The notes beneath the pieces are model-generated. The model saw only the letters and a list, made by a program, of their open reading frames with translations, searched no databases and was not told the origin of the DNA. Both the position numbers and the translations under genes were made by a program. This document shows positions 1 to 7,102 of a DNA stretch of 12,806 nucleotides, in pieces. Each line of letters starts with the position of its first letter. Within the stretch, counting starts at the first letter, position 1. The DNA is from Bordetella parapertussis (GTDB lineage Bacteria > Pseudomonadota > Gammaproteobacteria > Burkholderiales > Burkholderiaceae). The stretch lies in assembly GCA_945901665.1 (NCBI GenBank), contig CAMDLJ010000039.1, positions 1-12,806 of the forward strand. The letters run 5' to 3'.

Positions 1-2
1 CC

Positions 3-401
3 AAAGCCGCCTTGTTGTCGCATTCCAACTTTGGCAGCAGCTTGCAAGACAGCGCCGCCAAGATGCGCCGCACCCTGGCGCTGGTTCAAGAACGCGCCCC
101 TTGGCTGGAAATTGACGGCGAAATGCACGGCGACGTGGCCCTGGACGGCGCCTTGCGGGCCGAGCAAATGCCCGACAGCAGCTTGACGGGTAACGCCAAT
201 TTGCTGGTTTTTCCCAACCTGGACGCAGCCAACATCTCTTACAACCTGCTCAAAACCGCCGCTGGCGGCAATATTGCCATTGGCCCCGTGCTGTTGGGCG
301 CCGCCAAACCGGTGCACATCCTCACCGCCAGCGCCACGGTGCGCCGCATCGTCAATATGACAGCTTTGACCGTGGCCGACGCAAACGCGACCAGGTCTTA
401 G
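3..401 (+). CDS. maeB: C-terminal part of NADP-dependent malic enzyme (MaeB type)
   Basis: This is the 3' end of a gene that begins before the window. The visible 132 codons carry the runs SHSNFGSS, DGEMHGDVALD, ANLLVFPNLDAANISYN, GPVLLGAAKPVHILT and a VNMTALTVADAN ending. These are typical of the phosphotransacetylase-like C-terminal domain fused to bacterial NADP malic enzymes. Family knowledge: the enzyme decarboxylates malate to pyruvate with NADP+, and the phosphotransacetylase-like domain is thought to be regulatory (acetyl-CoA sensing) rather than catalytic. A free-standing phosphotransacetylase is the alternative, but the HGDVALD and MTALTVADAN wording fits MaeB better. The reading frame enters at base 3 and stops with TAG at 399-401. 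No convincing T-tailed terminator follows directly. Confidence 0.88.
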   Translation, partial: KAALLSHSNFGSSLQDSAAKMRRTLALVQERAPWLEIDGEMHGDVALDGALRAEQMPDSSLTGNANLLVFPNLDAANISYNLLKTAAGGNIAIGPVLLGAAKPVHILTASATVRRIVNMTALTVADANATRS

Positions 402-451
402 TTCTTGGGGTAGTACTTACCCACTTATATTTGTCCCAATGGGTCATTTTG

Positions 452-479
452 AAGGCAATTAAGTCCTGGCTATTGCCTT
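452..479. repeat. 8-bp perfect inverted repeat, possible operator
   Basis: The arms AAGGCAAT (452-459) and ATTGCCTT (472-479) are exact reverse complements separated by 12 bases. The right arm contains the TTGCCT that serves as -35 of the candidate promoter at 473-501, so a bound dimer could block RNA polymerase. It could instead be a hairpin at the end of the upstream maeB transcript, but no T-run follows. The arms are seen directly; the regulatory role is inference. Confidence 0.35.
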
Positions 480-501
480 GGGAATGCTTTTCCTTCATAA
501 T
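473..501 (+). promoter_or_regulatory. Candidate sigma-70 promoter for the barstar-family gene
   Basis: TTGCCT (473-478) and CATAAT (496-501) are separated by 17 bases, matching the sigma-70 consensus at four of six and five of six positions. Transcription would start near 508, giving a leader of about 110 bases before the ATG at 620. It lies in an AT-richer gap between the maeB stop and the barstar-family start. Confidence 0.45.
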
Positions 502-507
502 TATGGA

Positions 508-619
508 CGTTGCTTCTCGGGTTATCCCGAAAGACAGGTTGACCAGCCAGCCCCGAAAGTTAGGGCTCGCAAACGTCAAGTTTCTTCTTTTTTATTGTTT
601 TGTGAGGAATTCAGCGGAG
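508..619 (+). promoter_or_regulatory. Putative structured 5' leader with two hairpins
   Basis: If transcription begins near 508, the leader contains hairpin 1 (TCGGG 517-521, loop TTAT, CCCGA 526-530) and hairpin 2 (AGCCC 549-553 with GGGCT 563-567). The sequence CCCGAAAG occurs twice, at 526-533 and 552-559. Each copy is followed two bases later by AGG, so the two elements look like related units. A pyrimidine-rich stretch (about 580-601) precedes a GAGGA ribosome-binding site at 604-608. I do not recognise a known riboswitch class. No reading frame here is convincing: the barstar frame is open upstream, but the sequence does not look coding. Confidence 0.35.
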
Positions 620-1198
620 ATGGACACGCCACTTCGTACCGTCAAATCCAACATCGTGCAGTCGATCCGCGCCCACCGGGTACAGGATTTGCACGCGGCT
701 GCACAACACCTGGGGCATCACTTTTTGTATGCCAACTTGGCTGTGGCCCAAAGCAAACAAGACGTGCTGGACATGCTTGCCCAGCAATTCACCTTTCCGC
801 CGCAAACCAGCAAGAACTTTGACGCCTTGTTTGACGGCATGACCGACCCCTTGCACAAGTCTGGCCCACAACCTGGTTTTGTGATCGTGCTGGAGCAGGT
901 GCCTGCCCATGCCAAGTTTGACAAAGAAGCGCGTGAGCAGTTGTTGGACATCTTCCGCGAAGCCTCCGATTACTGGGCCGAGCGCAAAATCCCTTTCCGT
1001 TGCTTTTATTCTTTCTCGGTGGCGCGCGCACCTGCGATGGCCATGGACGGCGACGGCGTCATGGCCACCAACCCCAGCGGCATTGACTTGACCGACGGCG
1101 GCGAAAAAATGCCCACCGACAAATTGGTGGACATTTCTCCCTTGGCCTTGCGCATGAGCAGCCCGTTCAATGCCGGATACTGGTTGACCGCTGCCTGA
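620..1198 (+). CDS. Barstar-family protein (putative RNase inhibitor-like), with C-terminal extension
   Basis: The product has 192 residues. Residues about 34-135 resemble barstar, the barnase inhibitor. The segment SKNFDALFDGMTD (64-76) aligns with barstar's ENLDALWDCLTG region, so Asp68 and Asp72 correspond to the barnase-contacting Asp35 and Asp39, and Phe71 to Trp38. Further on, REQLLDIFREASDYW (105-119) matches the last helix, and IPFRCFYSF the final strand. About 55 residues (136-192), glycine- and aspartate-rich near 143-162, extend past the usual end of about 90-residue barstars. I chose ATG 620 because it has GAGGA 11 bases upstream and begins the family-like sequence; the frame is open back to 431. 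No barnase-like RNase lies beside it, so it is an orphan whose role (RNase inhibition or another protein contact) is unknown. A strong terminator follows. Confidence 0.8.
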   Translation: MDTPLRTVKSNIVQSIRAHRVQDLHAAAQHLGHHFLYANLAVAQSKQDVLDMLAQQFTFPPQTSKNFDALFDGMTDPLHKSGPQPGFVIVLEQVPAHAKFDKEAREQLLDIFREASDYWAERKIPFRCFYSFSVARAPAMAMDGDGVMATNPSGIDLTDGGEKMPTDKLVDISPLALRMSSPFNAGYWLTAA

Positions 1199-1221
1199 TT
1201 TCCCGGCTTCGTCTTAATCTT

Positions 1222-1254
1222 CAAAGCCCGTTTTTTAACGGGCTTTGTTGTTTT
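1222..1254 (+). terminator. Rho-independent terminator after the barstar-family gene
   Basis: The arms CAAAGCCCGTT (1222-1232) and AACGGGCTTTG (1237-1247) form a perfect 11-bp stem with a TTTT loop, followed by TTGTTTT. The T-rich tail is only on the plus side; in the minus direction the stem is followed by AAGATTAAG. It therefore mainly stops the plus-strand transcript 24 bases after its stop codon, just before the convergent rsmA end at 1265. Confidence 0.88.
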
Positions 1255-1264
1255 GGGGGCCGTT

Positions 1265-2077
1265 TCATCCCAGGCGCGAGGCTGACTCGCCAGGCGGGCG
1301 TTGGTGTTGACAGCGCAGCGCCAACGCCACAAATTCAGCCACAGACACCTCTTGGGCGCGCCGCTGCACATCAAAGTCGGTGGCCACACCTTTTTGCTGC
1401 AGCCATGCGCCCAAGGTGTGGCGCAACAGTTTGCGCCGCTGGCCAAAGGCCACCCGCACCAACTCTGACAGCAAGGGCCAAGGCACGTCGCTCACTTCGG
1501 CCAAGGGCAACATGCGCACCACCGCACTGTCCACTTTGGGCGGGGGGTGAAAGGCGCCGGGCGCCACATCGAGCACCTTTTCCATCTGGTAGCGTGCTTG
1601 CAGCATGACGCTCAGGCGGCCATAGTCTGCGCTGTGGGGGGCTGCCACCATGCGATCGACGACCTCTTTTTGCAGCATGAAATGCTGGTCTTGCACCACC
1701 GCCACATGGTCGAGCAAGTGAAACAAGATGGGTGTGGAGATGTTGTAGGGCAAGTTGCCCACCACGCGCAGCTTGGGCGCATTGAGGCTTTGGGCCAATT
1801 CGGTGAAGTTGACCTGCAGCACATCCGCTTCGGTCACGCTCAATTGGGCATGACCACGCAACTCGCGGGCCAAGTCGCGGTCGATTTCGATCACCTGCAA
1901 GTGCCCAAGCCGCTCTACCAAGGGTTGGGTCAAGGCCGCCCAGCCGGGGCCAATCTCGACCATGGCTTGCCCAGCCTGGGGCGCAATGGCGCTGACGATG
2001 TCGTCAATGACCGCGCGGTCGGTTAAAAAATGTTGGCCAAACCGCTTGCGCGGCGCGATTGGGTGGGCCTTGCTCAA
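1265..2077 (-). CDS. rsmA: 16S rRNA (adenine-N6,N6) dimethyltransferase RsmA/KsgA
   Basis: RsmA dimethylates the two adjacent adenines (A1518/A1519, E. coli numbering) in the 3' terminal hairpin of 16S rRNA during late 30S assembly, using S-adenosylmethionine. The 270-residue product opens with RKRFGQHFL (10-18). It then has the SAM-binding motif [11 protein letters not shown] (40-50), the acidic VIEIDRD (62-68), the catalytic NLPYNIS (108-114) and [12 protein letters not shown] in the C-terminal domain. The chosen start is TTG at 2077, which shares bases with the surA stop (TTGA). It puts nine residues before RKRFGQHF, as is usual for the family. The frame runs further upstream to 2131, but that stretch lies wholly inside surA and has no family similarity. 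It is the third gene of lptD-surA-rsmA and probably translationally coupled. Family identity is secure; the start is likely rather than certain. Confidence 0.95.
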   Translation of the reverse strand: MSKAHPIAPRKRFGQHFLTDRAVIDDIVSAIAPQAGQAMVEIGPGWAALTQPLVERLGHLQVIEIDRDLARELRGHAQLSVTEADVLQVNFTELAQSLNAPKLRVVGNLPYNISTPILFHLLDHVAVVQDQHFMLQKEVVDRMVAAPHSADYGRLSVMLQARYQMEKVLDVAPGAFHPPPKVDSAVVRMLPLAEVSDVPWPLLSELVRVAFGQRRKLLRHTLGAWLQQKGVATDFDVQRRAQEVSVAEFVALALRCQHQRPPGESASRLG

Positions 2078-3468
2078 AGCGGGTCGTCGCGGTATTCGAC
2101 GTAAGAGCGGCCCCTCGTTTCTTGGGCCCAAGCGCGGTAGCTGTCTTCCAGCTTTTGCTCGCGCAAGATGTTGCGGGCCAAGTCACGCTGCTCTTTGACA
2201 CTCAACTCGGCCTGTCTGCGCTCCATGACCTGGATGAGGTGCACGCCAAAGCGCGTGATCACGGGGGGCGAGGTTTGTCCGGGGGCGAGTTTGTTCATGG
2301 CCTCTTCAAACTCGGGCACAAACATGCCCGGGCCAGCCCAACCCAAGTCGCCACCAGAAGCGGCACTGCCGTCTTGCGAATGCAAGCGGGCCATGGTGGC
2401 AAATTCGGCCCGGCCACTGTCAATTTGCAATTTGAACTCTTGCATGCGGGCCCGCGCAGCGTTCGGGCTGAGTTGCTCACCCGGGCGCAACAAAATGTGG
2501 CGCGCCCGGGTTTGCGGCACGGTCAAGGTGGAGGCCTGCGGTTGACGCCGCTCGACGAGTTTAAGGATGTGAAAGCCGGCACCGGAAGGCACGGGGCCGA
2601 CCAGTTGGCCCACCGCCAAGCCCTTGACCGCATCGATGAACAAGCTGGGGTAGCGCTGGGCCGGACGCAGGCCCATCATGCCGCCCGTGGCTTTGTCGGT
2701 CGCATCCGAGTTGTCACGGGCCATGGCCTCAAAGTCGGCACCCGTTTTGAGTTTTTCCACCAGCGACTGCGCCCGCAAGCGCACCGCTTGGCGCTGCACA
2801 TCGGTGGCGTCATCTGGCACCGCCAACAAAATATGGCCCAAAGCCAGAACCGGCTCCGCCTCTTGGCTGGTTTTGATGCGCTCAGCCAGCAGTTTGTCGA
2901 TTTCGGGCTCGGTGATGCGGATGCGGGCATTGACCTCGCGCTCACGCAAGCGTTGCAATGTCAATTGCTGGCGCAAGTCGGCACGATATTGAGACAGGCT
3001 CATGCCTTGCTGCGCAATACGCTCACGAAAAGCTTCCATGCTCACCCCATTTTGAGTGGCCATGCCTTGCTCAGCTTGTTCGAGAATGCTGTCTTCAATC
3101 CGAATGCCCAGGTCTTGCGCCAAGCGCAGTTGGGCCCGCTCATCGATCAAGCGCTCCAACACCTGGCGCACCAACACCTCACGGCGGGGCACAAAACTGC
3201 CTTGCTGTTGTTGCATCTGCTGCACAGTCTGCTCGACTTGCTGCTGCAACTCTTGGTTGGTGATGGGCTCAGAGTCGACCACCGCCACAATAAAGTCGGA
3301 AGAGCGCGCACCCGTGGTGTTGGCGGTTGTCGGATTGAGCGCTGGCGCCAAAGCGGGGCCGCCCAAGCGAAGGCCCTGGGCCAGGCACACCGTGCTTGAA
3401 CACAAAACCACGGCGCAGGTCAAACGGGCCACCCAGGTCAGGCTCAAAGAATTTGTCTGTTCACTCAT
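2074..3468 (-). CDS. surA: Periplasmic chaperone and peptidyl-prolyl isomerase SurA
   Basis: SurA escorts unfolded outer-membrane proteins, including LptD, across the periplasm to the BAM complex. The 464-residue product has a signal peptide (hydrophobic 10-30, cleavage likely after CLA30). An N-terminal chaperone region follows (about 58-190; [16 protein letters not shown] is typical), then two parvulin domains beginning near 207 ([12 protein letters not shown], ending [11 protein letters not shown]) and near 335 ([12 protein letters not shown], ending [11 protein letters not shown]). A short C-terminal helix ([21 protein letters not shown] region) completes the family plan. A glutamine-rich run (MQQQQ) sits at about 85-89. 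The start is ATG 3468, within the end of lptD: the eight bases ATGAGTGA (3468-3461) contain both this start and the lptD stop. A 25-residue upstream extension in frame is unlikely because it would bury the signal peptide. Confidence 0.95.
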   Translation of the reverse strand: MSEQTNSLSLTWVARLTCAVVLCSSTVCLAQGLRLGGPALAPALNPTTANTTGARSSDFIVAVVDSEPITNQELQQQVEQTVQQMQQQQGSFVPRREVLVRQVLERLIDERAQLRLAQDLGIRIEDSILEQAEQGMATQNGVSMEAFRERIAQQGMSLSQYRADLRQQLTLQRLREREVNARIRITEPEIDKLLAERIKTSQEAEPVLALGHILLAVPDDATDVQRQAVRLRAQSLVEKLKTGADFEAMARDNSDATDKATGGMMGLRPAQRYPSLFIDAVKGLAVGQLVGPVPSGAGFHILKLVERRQPQASTLTVPQTRARHILLRPGEQLSPNAARARMQEFKLQIDSGRAEFATMARLHSQDGSAASGGDLGWAGPGMFVPEFEEAMNKLAPGQTSPPVITRFGVHLIQVMERRQAELSVKEQRDLARNILREQKLEDSYRAWAQETRGRSYVEYRDDPL

Positions 3469-5872
3469 ATTGACCGAATCGGCTTGGAAAGCCCCCGTAA
3501 TCGCGCAAGTTTTGATAGCGTGGCACGTAATCCTTGAACACACCGGTGATATTTGAGCCCACTCGGGACATCCCAGAAAACTCCATTTGGAACATGACCC
3601 GCTGAACCGCTCTGTCGGCCGTCAACTGGTAGCGGTCCAAGGCAATCCGGGTCAGCCAACATCCGGCATCGTATTCGACACCCACCAGCGCATCGACCAA
3701 ACGCGACTCTTGTTGGTTGTAGTTGAAGCGACCCACAGTGTACCAACGGCCTTCACTGGCGCCCACGCTGTTGTCTGCGCTGCCACTGGCGGAAAAAAGG
3801 TTTTGCAAGGGCCATTGCCAGCTGGTGTCCACAAACTCGCCGCCGGCCGCGCCCACGGCATCGGCTTTGTGGCGATAGGCCATGTTCAAGACCCGATACG
3901 GCCCAGGTCGGTAGCGCGCACCCACCGTGGAGCGGACCACGCGCGCCGCATCTGGGCTGTATTGAAGGGCCGAGTCCAAAGCCCAGGCATTGACCAACTG
4001 CAAATTGGTGCCAGCCAATGTGTCACTGAGCTGTTCGGTGGCCGCCACGCCACCGGGCAGCACCACCTCTTGGGCGCGCAAACGATAGCGCTGCGCCAAC
4101 ACAAAGCGGGCCCGCTCTGCGCCCGATTGCGGGTCCAAGAACCGCGATGTGGCGCCCGTGGTCACTTGGTGGCTGTCAGAAATACGGTCATAGCCGGTGA
4201 AGGCGTTTTCAGTGAAGATGGTGGCGATATTGAAGTCATAACCGGCCGAGTCGTAGTTGGGTAGGCTGTTTTGGTCCTTGAACGGGGTGTTGACATAAAA
4301 AACCCGGGGCTCCAAGGTTTGCACCCAATTCACATCAAACAAGCGGGTCGGGCGATCAAACACTGCAACGGCATCCAGGCTGTAACCCGGTACCACCACC
4401 GAGGCATTGCGCACACCCGTGCTCGCCAAGGGCTGGTCAAACTGATAGCTGCGCGCATTGAGCGTGAGCTTGGGCGTGACGGAGCCGTATGGCGTGATCC
4501 ATGACTGCGCCACTTGCGCTTGGCTGACCATGCGCTGCGCATTGTCGTTGGTCAGGCTCAAAAACTCGCGATTGGACTGAAAACGCGTCATCTCCCCCAG
4601 AAGCTGCACATCCAGACCCGAGGGATACGCCCAACGATATTGGCCGCTGAGCTTGGGCACCATGTCATACGGTGGTGTGATGGGGGTCCTGGTGTCTTGC
4701 AAGGTTTGCCAGCGCAGCGTTCTGAATTGCGAGGTCAGGCCACCGCTGGCATAGCCCACGGTGGCGTCGGCTGGCAACAAGCGCAAAGCGCCGTTGATGT
4801 TGTTGCGCGGAAAGTCTTTCCAATAGTTGTCGTCACTGACGCGGTTGATGTTCAAGCCCAAGTTCACCGGCCCCAAGCGGGCGGATCGGGTGTCGAGCGT
4901 GCCTTGGTGGGTCCAGGAGGTGCCCCAGCGCGCAGAGCCGCCCAAGCGGTCATAGGGCATCACATCCACCTTGGCCGTGCCCTGAAAGGGGGGCAGAACG
5001 CTTTCCAGATACCGAAACTCGCCCGACATGTTCAACCCCCGCTCGGTCATCAAGCGCGGCGTGATCAACAAATCCCGATTGGGCGCAATGTTCCAGTAGT
5101 ACGGTTGAGAGTAAGTGAAGCCATCGAGGTTATTGGTCTCGATGGTGGGCGGCAGCAAGCCCGATCGGCGCTGGCTGGTCATGGGAAAGGCGAATGAAGG
5201 CACGCGCACCACGGCCGTGTCTTTGAAATACAAGGCGCCGTTGGTCACCTCCGCATCGCCTTTTTCGCTGTCCAAACTCAAACGATCGGCGCGAATCAGC
5301 CAGTCCGGCAACCAGCTCGGGCCGGGTTTGCGCCGGCAAGTGGTGTAGTCGCCTTGGTGGATGACGGCGCGCTTTTCACCCAAAAAATCCACCCGCCTGG
5401 CTTTGCCATGCCCTTGGCTGCGCAACAACTGGTAGCTGGGTTCGGTGATGCTGCCCTCAAACGCCTCGATTTTTAAATCCAGGTCGGGGCCTTCAAACAC
5501 ATTGCCCGCCTGGTTGATGCGCACATTTCCACGGGCGCGTGCCGCGTCGGTGGGCTGGAAGTAATCAATCCGCTCGGCACGAATCAAGGTATCGGCCCGG
5601 CGCAATTGCACGTCTCCCAGCATGAGCAAATCCAAATCAGGCCGCCCCGACAAATGATCGGCTTGGATGAACAGGGGTTGGCGCGCCCGATTTTGGGGGG
5701 GCAACAACAAGGGCAACAGGCTGCTGGGTTTGAGCACTGGCGCGCCCGGCTCGGGCTGAGGCTGGGGCCGCAGCGGCGACTGCGCCAATGCCACACACAT
5801 GAACAAACCACCCAGCACGGCCCAGAAGGCTTGTTGCGCGTGTTTGGCTTTCAATGGGTGGCGGGCGTTCAT
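3461..5872 (-). CDS. lptD: LPS-assembly outer-membrane protein LptD
   Basis: LptD is the outer-membrane barrel that, with the lipoprotein LptE, inserts lipopolysaccharide into the outer leaflet. The 803-residue product has a signal peptide (hydrophobic 15-29, cleavage likely after ALA30) and a proline-rich linker (32-60). The N-terminal OstA/LptA-like beta-jellyroll domain follows (about 65-175; FIQADHLSGRPD, GDVQLRRAD, IRAERIDYF). The C-terminal barrel includes AFPMTSQRRSGLLPPTIE, PYYWNIAPNRDLLITPRL and RYQNLRDYGGF. The mature protein has only two cysteines, Cys179 (YTTC) and Cys738 (DAGCW), against four in E. coli. The start is ATG 5872; a TTG five codons upstream (5887) is also possible, and neither has a clear Shine-Dalgarno. 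It heads a cluster with surA and rsmA and faces amgK across 93 bases. Confidence 0.96.
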   Translation of the reverse strand: MNARHPLKAKHAQQAFWAVLGGLFMCVALAQSPLRPQPQPEPGAPVLKPSSLLPLLLPPQNRARQPLFIQADHLSGRPDLDLLMLGDVQLRRADTLIRAERIDYFQPTDAARARGNVRINQAGNVFEGPDLDLKIEAFEGSITEPSYQLLRSQGHGKARRVDFLGEKRAVIHQGDYTTCRRKPGPSWLPDWLIRADRLSLDSEKGDAEVTNGALYFKDTAVVRVPSFAFPMTSQRRSGLLPPTIETNNLDGFTYSQPYYWNIAPNRDLLITPRLMTERGLNMSGEFRYLESVLPPFQGTAKVDVMPYDRLGGSARWGTSWTHQGTLDTRSARLGPVNLGLNINRVSDDNYWKDFPRNNINGALRLLPADATVGYASGGLTSQFRTLRWQTLQDTRTPITPPYDMVPKLSGQYRWAYPSGLDVQLLGEMTRFQSNREFLSLTNDNAQRMVSQAQVAQSWITPYGSVTPKLTLNARSYQFDQPLASTGVRNASVVVPGYSLDAVAVFDRPTRLFDVNWVQTLEPRVFYVNTPFKDQNSLPNYDSAGYDFNIATIFTENAFTGYDRISDSHQVTTGATSRFLDPQSGAERARFVLAQRYRLRAQEVVLPGGVAATEQLSDTLAGTNLQLVNAWALDSALQYSPDAARVVRSTVGARYRPGPYRVLNMAYRHKADAVGAAGGEFVDTSWQWPLQNLFSASGSADNSVGASEGRWYTVGRFNYNQQESRLVDALVGVEYDAGCWLTRIALDRYQLTADRAVQRVMFQMEFSGMSRVGSNITGVFKDYVPRYQNLRDYGGFPSRFGQYE

Positions 5873-5950
5873 GGGTGGGGCATTCAAGCCGTGGTGGACA
5901 CATGCGACAACCCAATAGGGGGCCCAGCTCGCAGCACCGGCACAGGTTTG

Positions 5951-5956
5951 TAGAAT
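5951..5956 (+). promoter_or_regulatory. Candidate -10 element for amgK (possibly leaderless mRNA)
   Basis: TAGAAT lies nine bases before the amgK ATG at 5966, so transcription would begin within a few bases of the start codon. No good -35 is visible 16-18 bases upstream, and there is no Shine-Dalgarno in the short remaining sequence (GGATTATCC). The rest of the 93-base lptD/amgK divergent gap (5873-5965) shows no convincing minus-strand promoter for lptD; that one may lie inside amgK. Confidence 0.35.
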
Positions 5957-5965
5957 GGATTATCC

Positions 5966-7075
5966 ATGAGCACCCCCCACATCGAAGCCGGCCACACCCC
6001 GAGCCCCGCCAGCCAGGTGCAATGGGCAGATACAACGCGCCAAGCCCATTTTGAACATTGGTTGAACACCCTGATCATGGGCCATGGTCTGCATCTGCCC
6101 AGTTTGCAGGTGGCCTCGGCCGACGCGAGTTTTAGGCGCTACTTTCGCATCCACACCGACCGCGGCACCTTGATCGTGGTCGACGCACCGCCTGAGCACG
6201 AAAACTGTGCGGCCTTTGTCAAAGTGGCCGAGTTGATGCTGTCCGCCGGCCTGAATGTGCCCCGAGTGCTCGATTGGCAACGCGAACTCGGCTTCATGCT
6301 GCTGACCGATTTGGGCCAACACACCTGGATGCAACAACTCGACGCCCAACAGCCCCAGCAACACCTGGGCGACTTTGGGCGCGCCATCGATGCCCTGATC
6401 GGCTGGCAAAGCGCCAGCCAAGCCCAAGTGCTCCCTGCCTATGACCAAGCCTTGTTGATGCGCGAGTTGCAACTCTTTCCCGATTGGTATATCGCCCAGC
6501 ACCGGGGTTTGGAGCTGACCGATGCCGAGCGCCAAACCCTGGACCAAGCCTTTGCCACCATCGTGGCGCGCAACTTGTCGGTGCCGCAGGTGTATGTGCA
6601 CCGTGACTTCATGCCGCGCAACCTGATGCTGCCGCCCGATCCACAAGAGCGGCGCTTGGGGGTGCTGGACTTTCAAGACGCGGTTCACGGCCCCATCACC
6701 TACGACATCGCCAGCTTGATGCGCGACGCCTTCATCAGCTGGGACGAGGCCTTTGTATTGGACGTCACCGTGCGGTATTGGGAGCGCGCCAGGCAACAAG
6801 GCTTGCTGGGCACGGGTGAGCTGTCGACCGATTTCGGCCTGTTTTGGCGTGAAGTGGAGTGGATGGGGTTGCAGCGCCACCTCAAAGTGGCGGGCATCTT
6901 TGCCCGCCTGGGCTTGCGCGACCACAAACCCAAATACCTGGCCGACACGCCGCGCTTCATGGCCTATATCCGGGCCACCTGCAGCCGCTACCGCGAGCTT
7001 TTTCCCTTGCTGCGCTTGATCGACCGCATTGAAGGCCACGCCAGCGCCAGCGGCTATGCTTTTGGCCGGGTCTGA
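5966..7075 (+). CDS. amgK: Anomeric amino-sugar kinase, AmgK-like (cell wall recycling)
   Basis: The 369-residue protein has the aminoglycoside phosphotransferase/choline kinase fold. An N-lobe strand carries SADASFRRYFRI (51-62). The Brenner motif VHRDFMPRNLML gives His212, catalytic Asp214 and Asn219. The metal-binding motif is VLDFQDAVHGPITYDIASL (Asp235). AmgK enzymes phosphorylate recycled N-acetylmuramate or N-acetylglucosamine at the anomeric carbon; MurU then makes UDP-MurNAc, bypassing the early, fosfomycin-sensitive steps of peptidoglycan synthesis. The position next to and divergent from lptD, known for amgK in pseudomonads, supports the call over a generic phosphotransferase. The usual partner murU is not adjacent; rsmE follows after 27 bases. 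Residues 1-20 precede the conserved region and may be poorly conserved or represent a start chosen too early. I found no better in-frame start. Confidence 0.82.
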   Translation: MSTPHIEAGHTPSPASQVQWADTTRQAHFEHWLNTLIMGHGLHLPSLQVASADASFRRYFRIHTDRGTLIVVDAPPEHENCAAFVKVAELMLSAGLNVPRVLDWQRELGFMLLTDLGQHTWMQQLDAQQPQQHLGDFGRAIDALIGWQSASQAQVLPAYDQALLMRELQLFPDWYIAQHRGLELTDAERQTLDQAFATIVARNLSVPQVYVHRDFMPRNLMLPPDPQERRLGVLDFQDAVHGPITYDIASLMRDAFISWDEAFVLDVTVRYWERARQQGLLGTGELSTDFGLFWREVEWMGLQRHLKVAGIFARLGLRDHKPKYLADTPRFMAYIRATCSRYRELFPLLRLIDRIEGHASASGYAFGRV

Positions 7076-7102
7076 CGACCCGACCTCCACTGGCCCAATC
7101 AC

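Noticed and set aside
402..424. GGGTA/TACCC inverted repeat just after the maeB stop, considered as its terminator
   Set aside because: The stem is only five bp and has no T-run following, so termination is unconvincing.
431..619. An N-terminal extension of the barstar-family protein (open frame from 431)
   Set aside because: The added residues have no family likeness, would start at TTG without a ribosome-binding site, and overlap the candidate promoter and hairpins; ATG 620 fits better.
2059..3399. A 446-codon plus-strand open frame opposite surA
   Set aside because: It mirrors surA codon structure, has low-complexity His/Gln/Leu-rich sequence, no family motifs and no start context; surA on the other strand is certain.
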